A DNA stretch of 64,000 bases from Pseudarthrobacter polychromogenes (GTDB lineage: Bacteria; Actinomycetota; Actinomycetes; Actinomycetales; Micrococcaceae), in assembly GCF_014644495.1 (NCBI RefSeq), contig NZ_BMKU01000011.1, positions 62,001 through 126,000 of the forward strand. The letters are read 5' to 3'. The notes under the pieces were generated by a model, which worked only from the letters and a program-made list of their open reading frames with translations, did not search any database and was not told the origin of the DNA. Positions 1 to 9,472 of this stretch are shown in pieces (the stretch's first letter is position 1; the number at the start of each line of letters is the position of its first letter). The position numbers and the translations under genes are program-made.

Positions 1-1
1 G

Positions 2-187
2 GTGGTCAAGTTCATCGACCAGATCAAGGATGAACTTGGCGAGGCACCCGCTCCGCCGCCGAAGGGCGCCGGCGCAATCCAGGAAATCATCAAGCGGTAC
101 ACCTCCGAGGTTCTCTTCGAGCGGCTCTCCACGGACGAAGCAGGCAAGAAGGCCCACGACGAGATGAAGTCGGCAATCAGCAGTTAG
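2..187 (+). CDS. C-terminal end of a sugar ABC substrate-binding protein (5' end outside window)
   Basis: Only the last 61 residues are present, ending at TAG 185-187; the gene begins left of the window. They align by eye with the end of the substrate-binding protein at 9555-10844: a FIDxIxDELGEA stretch, then Pro-rich residues, then an RYxxEVxFxRLS motif and a Lys-rich helix. That places it in the family 1 extracellular solute-binding lipoproteins, which deliver sugars to ABC permeases. No permease gene follows; a terminator hairpin and then an HNH-type pseudogene come next. It is therefore either the last gene of its operon or an orphan binding protein. The substrate cannot be told from this fragment. 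Confidence 0.8.
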   Translation: MVKFIDQIKDELGEAPAPPPKGAGAIQEIIKRYTSEVLFERLSTDEAGKKAHDEMKSAISS

Positions 188-262
188 TCCTCACACCGCC
201 AACACGGCTCCGGACAGCTTGGGTGGACGCCTCCTCACTCCCAGCATCCGACGGCGGGTGGC

Positions 263-311
263 AGCTCCGTCCCGGCAGGAACCTCGAGTTCCTTCCGGGA
301 CGGAGCTGTTT
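263..311 (+). terminator. Strong intrinsic terminator after the partial substrate-binding protein gene
   Basis: AGCTCCGTCCCGG at 263-275 is exactly complementary to 295-307. An inner AGGAAC/GTTCCT stem continues the hairpin, and GTTT follows. It closes the transcript of the partial gene at 2-187. It may also act on the converging HNH-type gene, which ends at 344. Confidence 0.8.
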
Positions 312-343
312 AAGCTGCGGGGGTTAAAGCTGCGGCGGCAGGA

Positions 344-1980
344 CTACGGCGGTGCGGCCGGTACGGCCTTGGGCCGACGCTGTACAACCAGGGGTCGGTA
401 CGGAACAACGCGGCCGAGGACCTGGACACCGTGCTTCTTTGGGCTGGGACACTCTGCCCTTTCCCGCGTGGTGGATCCGGGGTCGCCGCGGAACAGGCCC
501 GTGTTGCCCGGGGAAGCCAAGTAATGCGGCGGGCCCGTGGCTGAGGCAGCGGCTGCAGGACCGGCTGGCGCGCCCGGAGGGTGCACCCCGGCCAGCACTT
601 GGCTCATTAGCGGTGATCCGGGTGGTGGTGGTGCGGTGGAGTGGTAGGTGTGGCCGGTGGGGGTGTGGAGTTCCACGGTGTGTCGTGGTCCGGGTACGGG
701 TTTGGCTGTCCAGCCGGGTGTTTCTTTGGTGTGGTTGCAGGCTTCGCAGAGGCCTTGGCCGTTGGTGCTGGTGGTTGTGCCGTCACTGTGCCAGGGGGTG
801 ATGTGGTCGTGGTGGCGGATGGGCGCGTCGCAGTAGGGGGTGCGGCAGGTGTCGTCGCGGACCTGGAGGAACCGCCGGAGCCCGGGCGGGAAGAGCCGGG
901 CCTTGGAGTCCATCGCGAGCAGCTCACCGGTGCCGGGGGCGGTGTAGAGCCGGCGGAGCCAGATTTTCAGTTCCCCGGCGTTAGCTTCTGATTCGGTGCG
1001 GACTGCTTTCCTGGCCCATTCGGCGGGGACGATGCCGTAGCCGGAGAGCTTGGCTGGTTCGCTGTCGCCCTGGAACAGGGTGCGGTCGGTCATGACCAGC
1101 TGCACCTCGATGCCGGCGACCCCGCCAGGGGTGCCGGTAACGTTCTCAACGAGCTGATCGGCCATGATCTGGCCCTTGGACCGTTCGTCCCCAGAGGACC
1201 GCAACGTATCCGCATGCCGGGTCAGGGCCGCGTACACGGCCACCCCCTGGGCGACGGGCAGCAGGGCGGTCAGGCGGGCCATGGTGTCCGGCGCCGGGCG
1301 GAGCGTCACGGTCCGGTCGTTCACCGCATGGGCGGCTCGTCTGGCAACGGAGTGCGGGTCGCGCCGGTACGCGGCGGCCCGGACCGCGGCAATGATGGCC
1401 CGGTCCCCGGCCCCTGCCAGTGACCCTGCACCTGTCAGGGTGCCGGTGTCGGCGGCGAGTTCCTTATCCACCGCGCACCGGTCTTCGGCGGACAGGCACG
1501 CTGTTCCTTCACGATCAGGGTGGCGCGCCATTCGTTCAACTGCCCGGATTCCAGGGCGGCAAGGGTGTGGGGCATCTCGGTGACGAGGGTTTTGGCCAGG
1601 CCCAGGAGGCGGCCGCCGCGGGCCGGGGACTCCCGGCGCGCCAACGCGACCTGCGCGGCAACACCGGCGCCCTGTTCCTTGACCGGGACACCGGCCGCGG
1701 CCTGCTCCCGCCGCTGTGAAAGATCAAAAGCCACAGCAATCCGGGCCTGTTGCGCAGCCGCCAGCGATTTCATGTCCTCAAGCTCCCGCAACTGATCAAT
1801 CATCCCGGGGCCGTCAGCCGCAACCGGAACCGATAACAGGGAGCGCGAGATGTCAGCAACGAACAGGACTCCGGGAACCGGCGCCCCGAAAGCAAGGCGC
1901 CCGGCGGCCGCAGCCGCAGCGGGAACTCCCGCCACCTGCGCTGTTGGCAGTGCCCCTGCCAGCCCCTCAACCGCTTCCAT
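344..1980 (-). pseudogene. DUF222/HNH endonuclease domain protein, broken by a one-base frameshift
   Basis: Two minus-strand frames together make one protein of about 545 residues. The first part (1980 to about 1504) carries the start of DUF222. The second (about 1504 to 344) carries the rest of DUF222 and an HNH nuclease domain whose zinc/metal residues can be seen ([15 protein letters not shown], then LCEACNHTK). The frame breaks near 1504, where minus-strand GAACAGCG would restore the family motif KETACLS if it read GAAACAGCG, so one A appears missing. ATG 1978-1980 has GGAAG nine bases upstream; TTG 1984-1986 is an alternative start. Such genes occur in many copies in Arthrobacter and related genomes and their role is not settled. 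A sequencing error is possible. Confidence 0.8.
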
Positions 1981-2053
1981 GGACAAAGTCTTCCAGCAGG
2001 GTCCGACATTAGCCGGGGGCCGAAATCTGTATGTGGAAAACGCTCAGCCACGC

Positions 2054-2086
2054 GTGGGGCGCCGCAAGATCGTGCGACGCCCCCAC
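2054..2086 (-). terminator. Hairpin downstream of the GH42 gene
   Basis: GTGGGGCG-C-CGC pairs with GCG-A-CGCCCC(C)AC across a short loop, with one internal mismatch and a bulge. It lies just past the stop codon of the minus-strand GH42 gene and before the HNH-type pseudogene. There is no clear T-run, so terminator function is inferred. Confidence 0.45.
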
Positions 2087-2097
2087 TAACCGGAGGC

Positions 2098-4113
2098 TCA
2101 GTCCTCCGCGATCACCGCAACGCTGCCGGCCTCCACGGTGCCGGTGAACCGTTCGCCGGAGAGCACGTCCGTGCCGGAGGCCCGCACGCTTGCGGCAGCC
2201 CGGGTGTGGTTGATGGCGAACAGGAAGCTGCCGCCGTCGGCCGACCGCCGGCGGGTCAGTTCCACTCCGGCATCGGCCTCGGCGACGGGGGAGACTCCTG
2301 ATTCCGCCAGCAGCCGGTCCACCAGGGACTCGATGCCGTCGCGGTCGGGGAACGTGGCGAGGTACCAGGCGGCGCCTGTCCCTACTGCCCGCCGGGTCAG
2401 GGAGGGAACGCCCTCCAGCGGGTACCCGGTGAACGTCTGGAAGGCCTCGGCGCCGTCAAGGTGCACGTGCTCGCTCCAGATGGAGGACACCGTGCCGTCG
2501 CTCAGCTTCAGCTGCGATCCAGCCAGCAGCGGGTGGAATTCCTCAACGCGTACGCCCAGGAGTTCCCGGAATGCCCCCGGGTAGCCGCCCAGCCGCACGT
2601 GGTCCTTCTCATCAGTAATCCCGCTGAAGTAGCTGACAAGGACGGTCGCCCCGCCGGCAGCGGCAGCGGCAATGTTGGCAGCAGCCTCATCCGTCACCGA
2701 ATACAGCGTGCACACGAGGACAAGATCGTAGCCGTCCAGCGACGCCGACGGATGCACCATGTCCACGGAGACGCCCCGCAGGAACAGTGACCGGTGGAAG
2801 GCCCGCAGCAGGTCAAGGTACCGCACGTCGATGCTCGGCTTGGAATCGATCTCGCTGGCCCACCAGGCCTCGTAGTCGAACACGATGGCCGCACGCGACT
2901 CCACCCGCGACCCGCGGACCGGTGCCAGCAGCTGGAGTGCAGCTCCCAGGTCAACCACCTCGCGCCATACGCGGGTGTCCCGGCCGCCGTGCGGGACCAT
3001 GGCCGAGTGGAACTTCTCCGAGCCCGCAAAGCTCTGCCGCCACTGGAAGAACATCACCGCGTCCGCGCCGCGTGCCACATGCGCCAGCGAGTTCCGCAGC
3101 ATTTCCCCGGGCATCTTGGGCTGGTTGCGCGGCTGCCAGTTGACGGCCGACGTCGAATGCTCCATCAGGATCCATGGGTCACCTCCCGCGATGCCCCGGG
3201 TGAGGTCCGCGCTGAACGCGAGTTCGATATGCCGTTCAGGATCTGCCGCCACCAGGTAGTGGTCGTTGGCGATGACGTCCAAGTCCTTGGCCCAGCTGAA
3301 GTAGTCCATGGACTTGGTGGCGCTGGAAGCCATCAGGTTGGTGGTGCAGGGGACTGCGGGGGTGACTTCCCGGAGGACGGCAACCAGGCTGCGGTAGTAG
3401 TCCATCAGCGCCCAGGAGTTGAAACGCTGGAAGTCCAGCTGCTGGCCGGGATTCAGCGTGGAGGGTGCGACGCCGGGAGGAAGGATCTCCTCAAAGGAGC
3501 CGTAGTGCTGCGACCAGAAGGCTGTGCCCCAGGCGGCGTTGAGCGCATCGATGGTTCCGTACCGCCGCTCGAGCCACAGGCGGAACGCGGCGGCGTCTTC
3601 CTCGCCGTAGAACTCCGAAACGTGGCAGCCCAGTTCGTTGTCCACATGCCACAGCGCCAGGGCGGGGTGGTCCTTGTAGCGTTCCGCCAGCACCCGTGTG
3701 ATGCCGGCGGCGTACTTCCGGTAAACGGCCGACGACGGCGTGTAGTGCCGCCGTGACCCTGGTCCCAGCGTGGTTCCGTCAGCCGTGACCGGCAAGATTT
3801 CCGGATGCTTCCGCACCAGCCACGCCGGGGGAGCGGCGGTGGCGGTAGCCAGTGCCACCTTGACGCCAATCCCGTGCAGGTTGTCCATCACGTCGTCGAG
3901 CCAGCCGAAGTCGTACTGGCCCTCAGCCGGCTCCAGCAGTGCCCACGAGAAGATGCCGACGCTGAGGAAGTTCACGCCGGCTTCCTGCATCAGCTCCAGG
4001 TCCTCCAGCCTCACGCTGACCGGCCACTGCTCCGGGTTGTAGTCGCCACCGAAACCGATGCCCTCGATGTTGTTCCAAACGCTGGCCGTGCCTGGGGTTG
4101 CCTGGTTGGTCAT
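2098..4113 (-). CDS. Beta-galactosidase, glycoside hydrolase family 42
   Basis: The 671-residue protein has the GH42 layout: a TIM barrel (about 1-390), a trimerisation domain and a small C-terminal beta domain. FGGDYNPEQW near the start is the family signature. The acid/base is probably E160 in WHVDNELGCH, and the nucleophile is E318 in WILMEHS. The enzyme releases terminal beta-D-galactose from oligosaccharides. No signal peptide is visible, so it should be cytoplasmic and act on imported galactosides. The start is set at ATG 4111-4113 with AGGAGT seven bases upstream; the frame stays open further upstream but without family similarity. It diverges from an ABC importer operon across a region with LacI-type boxes. 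B. subtilis YesZ, in the rhamnogalacturonan cluster, is a GH42 enzyme, which fits galactan side-chain use here. Confidence 0.93.
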   Translation of the reverse strand: MTNQATPGTASVWNNIEGIGFGGDYNPEQWPVSVRLEDLELMQEAGVNFLSVGIFSWALLEPAEGQYDFGWLDDVMDNLHGIGVKVALATATAAPPAWLVRKHPEILPVTADGTTLGPGSRRHYTPSSAVYRKYAAGITRVLAERYKDHPALALWHVDNELGCHVSEFYGEEDAAAFRLWLERRYGTIDALNAAWGTAFWSQHYGSFEEILPPGVAPSTLNPGQQLDFQRFNSWALMDYYRSLVAVLREVTPAVPCTTNLMASSATKSMDYFSWAKDLDVIANDHYLVAADPERHIELAFSADLTRGIAGGDPWILMEHSTSAVNWQPRNQPKMPGEMLRNSLAHVARGADAVMFFQWRQSFAGSEKFHSAMVPHGGRDTRVWREVVDLGAALQLLAPVRGSRVESRAAIVFDYEAWWASEIDSKPSIDVRYLDLLRAFHRSLFLRGVSVDMVHPSASLDGYDLVLVCTLYSVTDEAAANIAAAAAGGATVLVSYFSGITDEKDHVRLGGYPGAFRELLGVRVEEFHPLLAGSQLKLSDGTVSSIWSEHVHLDGAEAFQTFTGYPLEGVPSLTRRAVGTGAAWYLATFPDRDGIESLVDRLLAESGVSPVAEADAGVELTRRRSADGGSFLFAINHTRAAASVRASGTDVLSGERFTGTVEAGSVAVIAED

Positions 4114-4164
4114 GGGACTCCTTTGTCTGCGGGGTGGATGGACGCGCGGTGAAACCAGCCGCTT

Positions 4165-4177
4165 GGAAAACGCTTGC
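4165..4177. promoter_or_regulatory. LacI-type palindromic box (GGAAAACGCTTGC)
   Basis: GGAAAACGCTTGC has the CG-centred half-palindrome of LacI-family sites. A near copy in the opposite orientation (GCAAGCGCTTTCC) lies at 15525-15537, also upstream of a minus-strand gene. It sits about 50 bases before the GH42 start. Function is inferred from form and position. Confidence 0.4.
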
Positions 4178-4211
4178 CCATTTGCTGGATTGGGGATATT
4201 GTATCGTTTCA
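4174..4211 (+). promoter_or_regulatory. Promoter with overlapping LacI-type operator for the ABC importer operon
   Basis: TTGCCC at 4174-4179 and TATTGT at 4197-4202 are spaced by 17 bases. TGTATCGTTTCA at 4200-4211 overlaps the -10. The box differs by one base from the TGAATCGTTTCA form found at the rhamnose operon promoter (27379-27390, reverse strand). The arrangement suggests repression by a LacI-type protein until sugar is present. Confidence 0.5.
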
Positions 4212-4286
4212 GAAGCCGTGTAAGCCAGCTCACTACTTTCGTTGTAGGTGAGATCGGGATTGCACACACTGAGCAAGGAGGCTCCC

Positions 4287-5579
4287 ATGATCAACAGAAG
4301 GCATTTCCTCACCACCGTGGCCGTCGGCACCGCATCTGCCGCAGCTTTGGCCGCGTGTGGAACGGGATCCAGCACCAGCGCTGGAGAGACGGGTTCCGCG
4401 GAGAACCCGGTCACCATCAACTACACGTGGTGGGGGAACGACGACCGTGCCGAGCGTACCCGCAAGGCGATCGCCCTGTTCGAGGAGAAGAACCCTGACA
4501 TCAAGGTCAACGGCAACTTCACCGATTTCGCCGGGTACTGGCAGAAGCGCGCCACCGAAGCCGCCGGCGGCGGGCTGCCCGACGTCATGCAGTGGGACCT
4601 GTCCTACCTGCGTGACTACGGCCAGCGCAACCAGCTCCTGGACCTGGGCACCGTGAACATCAACACGGACGCGTTCGAGAAGTCCCTCCTGCCCTCGGGC
4701 CAGATCCGCGGCAAGACCTACGGCATCCCCACCAGCACCAACGCGTTCGCCGTGTACTACGACCCCGCCAAGCTGGCGTCCCTGGGCATCGCGGAGCCGG
4801 ACGGAACGTGGACCTACCAGGAATTCAACGACTTCCTGGCCGAGGTGGGCGCCAAGAGCAACGGCGAGATCTTTGGCGGCACGGATTACACCGGTGTCTG
4901 GTGGATGTTCAACATCTGGCTGCGCCAGAACAATATCGAGGCCTTCACCGAGGACGGCAAGCTCGGCTTCACCAAGGACGATATGAAGAAGTGGTGGAAC
5001 CAGACTGCTGCCCTGCGCGGCACCCCGGCCATCGTTTCCGAAGAGCGCGTCACCCAGCTCGCCCCCAAGTCCCCGTTCGGCTCCAACGTAACCGCCACCG
5101 AGGTCACCTGGGACAACTTCATGGCAGGCTACCTTGCGGACAGCGGCGCCACGGAACTCAAGCTTGCTCCGGTCCCCTCGGATGACCCGGACAACCTGGG
5201 CCTGTTCCTGAAGCCCTCCATGCTGATGGTGGCCAGCGCCAAGACCAAGTACAAGGACGCTGCTGCCCGCTTCATCGACTTCATGGTCAACGACCCCGAG
5301 GTGGGCCAGATCTTCAAGACCTCCCGCGGTGTTCCGGCCTCGAAGACCCAGCGGGACGGGACCACCTTCGAAGGTACGGACAAGCTCGTGGTGGACTACG
5401 AGAAGTCCATCGAGCAGTACCTCAAGGACGCACCCGAGCCGCCGATCGTCGGCTTCGGCACGCTCGAGGCGTCCTTCAAGCGTGTTGCCTCCGACCTCAA
5501 CTACGGCAAGCTCACCATCGACGGCGCCGCCGACGCATGGTTCAAGGAAGCCGAAGACCTCATCAAGCAGAACGCCTGA
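4287..5579 (+). CDS. Sugar ABC transporter substrate-binding lipoprotein (family 1)
   Basis: The 430-residue protein starts at ATG 4287 with AAGGAGG six bases upstream. An NRRHFL twin-arginine-like signal is followed by the lipobox LAAC, giving lipidated Cys24, so it should be exported and anchored to the outer face of the membrane. The mature part matches family 1 solute-binding proteins (INYTWWGNDD early, VMQWDLSYL, repeated Trp/Tyr residues that commonly line sugar sites). Two permease genes follow directly, completing an importer except for the ATPase, which in actinobacteria is commonly a shared MsiK-type protein encoded elsewhere. Next to a GH42 gene, a galacto-oligosaccharide or rhamnogalacturonan fragment is a likely substrate; this is inference. 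Confidence 0.9.
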   Translation: MINRRHFLTTVAVGTASAAALAACGTGSSTSAGETGSAENPVTINYTWWGNDDRAERTRKAIALFEEKNPDIKVNGNFTDFAGYWQKRATEAAGGGLPDVMQWDLSYLRDYGQRNQLLDLGTVNINTDAFEKSLLPSGQIRGKTYGIPTSTNAFAVYYDPAKLASLGIAEPDGTWTYQEFNDFLAEVGAKSNGEIFGGTDYTGVWWMFNIWLRQNNIEAFTEDGKLGFTKDDMKKWWNQTAALRGTPAIVSEERVTQLAPKSPFGSNVTATEVTWDNFMAGYLADSGATELKLAPVPSDDPDNLGLFLKPSMLMVASAKTKYKDAAARFIDFMVNDPEVGQIFKTSRGVPASKTQRDGTTFEGTDKLVVDYEKSIEQYLKDAPEPPIVGFGTLEASFKRVASDLNYGKLTIDGAADAWFKEAEDLIKQNA

Positions 5580-5626
5580 CCAGGCACCTTGCCTGTGAAA
5601 GCTTTCATGACTGACGGAATGAACTT

Positions 5627-6580
5627 GTGACTCAAAGCCCAACACTGAGCAGGCGCTCGTCGTCGTCCGCCCACTCGCAGCCGCGCAAGTCGCGGCAGCG
5701 GGGGGCGGATGCCCGCGCCGGCTACACCTTCCTGCTGCCCTGGCTGCTGGGATTCATCGCCCTCACTGTTGGGCCCATGATTTCCTCGCTCTACCTCTCC
5801 TTCACCAACTACAACCTGTTCGAGCCGCCCAAGTGGATCGGCCTGGACAACTACACCACCCTCTTCCAGGACGAACGCTTCCTGCAGTCGGTGGGCGTGA
5901 CGGTCTCCTACGTGGTCTTCGGTACCCCGCTCAAGCTCGCGGCCGCACTGGCGGTGGCCATGCTGCTGAACAGTAAGCGCCGCGGCCAGGGTTTCTACCG
6001 CTCCGCGTTCTACGCCCCGTCCCTGATCGGCGCGTCAGTCTCCATCGCGATCGTCTGGAAAGCCATGTTCGGCGATGCCGGTCCGGTGGACCAGGGCCTC
6101 TCCTTCTTTGGGATCAACCTGGGCGGCTGGGTGGGCAACCCGGCCATGACCATGCCGATGTTCATCCTGCTGACCGTGTGGCAGTTCGGCGCCCCGATGG
6201 TGATCTTCCTCGCCGGCCTCAAGCAGATCCCGGCGGACCTCTACGAAGCGGCGTCCATGGACGGTGCCGGCCCGGTGCGGAAGTTCCTCAACATCACTTG
6301 GCCCATGCTCTCTCCGGTGATCTTCTTCAACCTGCTGATGGAAACCATCCACGCGTTCCAGATCTTCGCCTCTGCGTACATCATCTCCAACGGTGAAGGC
6401 GGCCCCGCCGGATCCACCCTCTTCTACACCCTCTACCTCTACCTGCGTGGTTTCAGCGACTTCCGGATGGGCTACGCCTCGGCCATGGCCTGGCTCCTGG
6501 TGATCGTCGTCGGCATCATCACGCTGATCTTCTTCAAGACCTCCAAGTCCTGGGTCCACTACAGCGGTGATGCAAAATGA
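5627..6580 (+). CDS. Sugar ABC transporter permease, MalF/UgpA type
   Basis: The protein has 317 residues and six predicted membrane spans, the first beginning at about residue 33 after a basic N-terminus. The cytoplasmic EAA loop is clear (YEAASMDGAGPVRKF), which contacts the ATPase. It starts at GTG 5627 and its stop overlaps the next start in an ATGA arrangement, so the two permeases are translationally coupled. With the binding protein at 4287 and the permease at 6577 it forms a CUT1-type oligosaccharide importer. No ATPase gene lies nearby. Confidence 0.92.
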   Translation: MTQSPTLSRRSSSSAHSQPRKSRQRGADARAGYTFLLPWLLGFIALTVGPMISSLYLSFTNYNLFEPPKWIGLDNYTTLFQDERFLQSVGVTVSYVVFGTPLKLAAALAVAMLLNSKRRGQGFYRSAFYAPSLIGASVSIAIVWKAMFGDAGPVDQGLSFFGINLGGWVGNPAMTMPMFILLTVWQFGAPMVIFLAGLKQIPADLYEAASMDGAGPVRKFLNITWPMLSPVIFFNLLMETIHAFQIFASAYIISNGEGGPAGSTLFYTLYLYLRGFSDFRMGYASAMAWLLVIVVGIITLIFFKTSKSWVHYSGDAK

Positions 6581-7494
6581 CAAGCACGGCAACCCCCACC
6601 CAGTCCCTCCCGGACGCAGAACTGGCGCACTACAACCCCAAGTCCGAATCGGCCGGGACCAAGCGCGTCAAAAGCACCGTCTTCCACCTGGTGGCCCTCG
6701 CCCTCACGGCGGTGGTCCTGTACCCGGGGCTGTGGATGATCGCCTCCGCGTTCAAGCCCAACTCTGAAATCGGTGGCTCCAACACCTCGCTGTGGTCCAA
6801 CAATTTCAGCTTCGACAACTTCGTCACGGCCATGGACGGCATCGGCGGGGTGTCCACCCTCCAGTTCTTCACCAACTCGCTCATCCTGGCCATCGGCGCT
6901 GTGGTGGGAACCATCCTCTCCGCGTCCGTGTCAGCGTACGCGTTCGCCAGGATCAAGTTCCCCGGCCGCAGCATCTTCTTCGGCATGATGATCGCCACGC
7001 TGCTCCTGCCCTTCCACGTGGTGATCATCCCGCAGTACATCGTGTTCCAGCAGCTTGGCCTGGTGGACACCTACGTGCCGCTGCTGATCGGCAAGTTCCT
7101 CGCCGCCGACGCGTTCTTCGTGTTCCTCATGGTCCAGTTCATGCGCAACCTCCCTGCCGAACTGGACGAAGCAGCACGCATCGACGGCGCCGGCCACGTC
7201 CGGATCTTCACCTCCATCATGCTCCCGCTGATGAAGCCGGCCCTGATTTCGACGTCGATCTTCTCCTTCATCTGGAGCTGGAACGACTTCCTGGGCCCGC
7301 TGCTCTACCTGAACACCCCGGACAAGTACCCGCTGCCGCTGGCCCTGCGACTCTTCGTGGACCAGACCCAGTCCTCGGACTACGGCGCCATGATCGCCAT
7401 GTCCGTCCTGGCCCTGCTGCCGGTGCTGATCTTCTTCCTGGTGTTCCAGCGGTACATTGTTGAAGGCGTCTCCACCCAGGGCCTCAAGGGCTGA
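6577..7494 (+). CDS. Sugar ABC transporter permease, MalG/UgpE type
   Basis: This 305-residue protein has six predicted membrane spans and the EAA loop DEAARIDGAGHVRIF, typical of the second CUT1 permease. Its ATG shares four bases with the stop of the upstream permease. The first 30 residues are polar and cytoplasmic. It pairs with the upstream permease to form the channel. The downstream gene for a DUF624-type membrane protein follows after 19 bases, as in B. subtilis yes and related sugar clusters. Confidence 0.92.
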   Translation: MTSTATPTQSLPDAELAHYNPKSESAGTKRVKSTVFHLVALALTAVVLYPGLWMIASAFKPNSEIGGSNTSLWSNNFSFDNFVTAMDGIGGVSTLQFFTNSLILAIGAVVGTILSASVSAYAFARIKFPGRSIFFGMMIATLLLPFHVVIIPQYIVFQQLGLVDTYVPLLIGKFLAADAFFVFLMVQFMRNLPAELDEAARIDGAGHVRIFTSIMLPLMKPALISTSIFSFIWSWNDFLGPLLYLNTPDKYPLPLALRLFVDQTQSSDYGAMIAMSVLALLPVLIFFLVFQRYIVEGVSTQGLKG

Positions 7495-7513
7495 CGGAAA
7501 AACGAGACAGAGA

Positions 7514-8143
7514 ATGAGCGTCATGGACAGCACCACACCCGCCCCCAACCACCACGAACCCGTCCCGGTCAACCGCTTCGCGCTGTTCTCCGAGACCCTG
7601 CTGGCAGGGGTGCTGGTGCTGGTGCTGTCCCTTCCGCTGGTGACGATCCCCGCCGCCTATGCGGCTGGGATCGCCCATCTGGAGCGCCACCTCTCGGGCA
7701 GGGACGATTCCGTCCGCGGCCTCTGGGGCACCTTCCAGGCTGCCCTGCCAGGCAGCTGGAAGCTTGGAATCACGACGGCGGCAGCCGCCGGCGTGATTAT
7801 CCTTAACCTTTTGCTCGCTTGGGTGGGGCAGCTCCCGGGCCGGGAAGTGGTCCTGCCCGCCACCCTGCTCCTCGCGGCCGCCGGGGCAATCCTGCTCCTG
7901 CGCACCACCGCAGCGTGGTCTGATGCCGCCGGCGCCCACACGGATGCCCGCACCGCCTGGCGCTCAGCGCTCGAGGCCGGCCAGGCGCTGTCCCTCAAGG
8001 ACTGGAGCGGGTCCCTCCTGCTCGCTGCCGCGCTCTTCGGAACCGTAGTGTTCGTCTGGATGCTGGCCGCCCTCTTCGTGGTGGTTCCCGGCACCCTGAT
8101 CCTGGCGGCTGCGGCCGTCAAACTGCGTTCCACCCGCGCCTGA
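7514..8143 (+). CDS. DUF624 (YesL-like) membrane protein
   Basis: The 209-residue protein has about four to five hydrophobic spans. An early LSLPLVTIPAAYAAG segment and a following basic loop match the YesL/DUF624 pattern, though more loosely than the second copy at 15712-16395. Members of this family lie beside sugar ABC importers in Firmicutes and actinobacteria, and their biochemical role is not established. ATG 7514 is chosen because it follows the permease stop; only a weak purine stretch precedes it, and ATG 7523 is an alternative. The MFS gene downstream begins six bases after the stop, so the five genes from 4287 to 9417 probably form one operon. Confidence 0.65.
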   Translation: MSVMDSTTPAPNHHEPVPVNRFALFSETLLAGVLVLVLSLPLVTIPAAYAAGIAHLERHLSGRDDSVRGLWGTFQAALPGSWKLGITTAAAAGVIILNLLLAWVGQLPGREVVLPATLLLAAAGAILLLRTTAAWSDAAGAHTDARTAWRSALEAGQALSLKDWSGSLLLAAALFGTVVFVWMLAALFVVVPGTLILAAAAVKLRSTRA

Positions 8144-8148
8144 AGCAC

Positions 8149-9417
8149 GTGCCTTTCAACCGCCAGCGTTCCAAGCAGTTCCTCCACACCCGTACGAACC
8201 AGCCGGCCTGGTACCAGCCCCTGACGCAGCGCAACTACCGCCTCTTCCTGGCACTGGTGTTCACCGGCAGCGTGGGCGTGTGGATGCAGCGGCTCGCGCA
8301 GGACTGGCTCGTGCTGCAGTTGACCGGCAGCCCCGCCGCGGTGGGGGTGGCCGTTGCCCTGCAGTTCCTCCCGATGCTGGTGGTGGGACCCCTGAGCGGC
8401 CTGCTGGTGGACATGTTTCCCAAGCGCCGGATCATGCTGTGCTGCCAGTCGGTGATCGCCATCCTGGCCCTTGGCCTCGCGGCGTGGGCCGCGAGCGGAA
8501 CCATTACCGTTTGGGCCGTATACGCCAGCTGTGTGGCGCTGGGCGTCACGTCGGCCATCAACCAGCCGGCGGTCCAGGTCTTCGTCAACGAAGTGGTGGG
8601 CGACGCCAACCTCCGGCCGGCCATCGGCCTCAACAACGCCATCGGCCAGCTGGGAGCGATGGCGGGTCCGGCCGTGGGCGGTGTGGTCATCGCCCAGGCA
8701 GGATCGGCTGCTGCGTTCGCGGCGAACTCCGTGCTGTGCCTGCTGGTGCTCTGCCTCATCGCCGCCATCCGCCCCGCCGAGCTGCATCCCAGCACCCGGG
8801 CGGCGCGGGGGCGCGGGCAGCTCCTGGCCGGGTTCCGGTACGTCCGGGAACGGCCGTCCCTGCTGTTGGTCATCGCCCTGGCCGGACTCCTGGGAATGTT
8901 CGGCATGAACGGGCCTGTGGTGCTGGCCGCCTTTGCCGAACGGGTGTGGCACAACGGCGTTGAAGGCTTCGGCCTGTTCAACACCGTCAGCGCCGTCGGG
9001 GCCCTAGCCGGTGCGCTGCTGGCCGCCCGGCTGCGGAGCCTGGGCGGGAGAGGGATCGTCGCCGCTGCAGGGCTATTCGGCCTGTCCCAGCTGGTGGCGG
9101 CCCTGATGCCCACCCTTACCCTGTTCATGGTGATGCTGGTAGTGGTGGGGCTCATGACCCTCCTGTTCCTGACCAGCGCGGCCACCGCCGTCCAGCTCGA
9201 GGCCGGGCCGGAGATCCGCGGCCGCGTGATGGCCCTCTACCTTCCCCTCCTGCTGGGCGGGCACGCGCTGGGAGGCCTCCTGGCGGGCTGGCTCACGGAG
9301 CAGTTCGGAGTGCGTACCGGACTGGTGGCCACCGGCGGGCTGGGCATGCTTTCCGCCCTTGTTATTGGGCTGTTGCTGTGGCGGCAAGGGCGCAGGGCGG
9401 GTGCCAGGCAGGCCTGA
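8149..9417 (+). CDS. MFS transporter (MFS_3/EntS-like exporter type)
   Basis: The 422-residue protein has twelve predicted membrane spans. The opening NYRLFLALVFTGSVGVWMQR and the TGSPAAVGVAVALQF loop are typical of the MFS_3 group that includes the enterobactin exporter EntS. The substrate is not evident. It starts at GTG 8149, six bases after the DUF624 gene, so it is cotranscribed with the ABC importer; a role in releasing a sugar or an inducer is conceivable but unproven. The gene ends about 55 bases before the promoter of the next substrate-binding protein gene. Confidence 0.85.
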   Translation: MPFNRQRSKQFLHTRTNQPAWYQPLTQRNYRLFLALVFTGSVGVWMQRLAQDWLVLQLTGSPAAVGVAVALQFLPMLVVGPLSGLLVDMFPKRRIMLCCQSVIAILALGLAAWAASGTITVWAVYASCVALGVTSAINQPAVQVFVNEVVGDANLRPAIGLNNAIGQLGAMAGPAVGGVVIAQAGSAAAFAANSVLCLLVLCLIAAIRPAELHPSTRAARGRGQLLAGFRYVRERPSLLLVIALAGLLGMFGMNGPVVLAAFAERVWHNGVEGFGLFNTVSAVGALAGALLAARLRSLGGRGIVAAAGLFGLSQLVAALMPTLTLFMVMLVVVGLMTLLFLTSAATAVQLEAGPEIRGRVMALYLPLLLGGHALGGLLAGWLTEQFGVRTGLVATGGLGMLSALVIGLLLWRQGRRAGARQA

Positions 9418-9472
9418 CCGTTGGCCTTCCCAGAGGCATATCTGGCTCCCGCCACTGGGGTCCTCCGAAGCC

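Noticed and set aside
344..1980. A transposon or intein homing element
   Set aside because: DUF222/HNH genes are usual, dispersed residents of actinobacterial genomes. No inverted repeats or target duplications flank this one.
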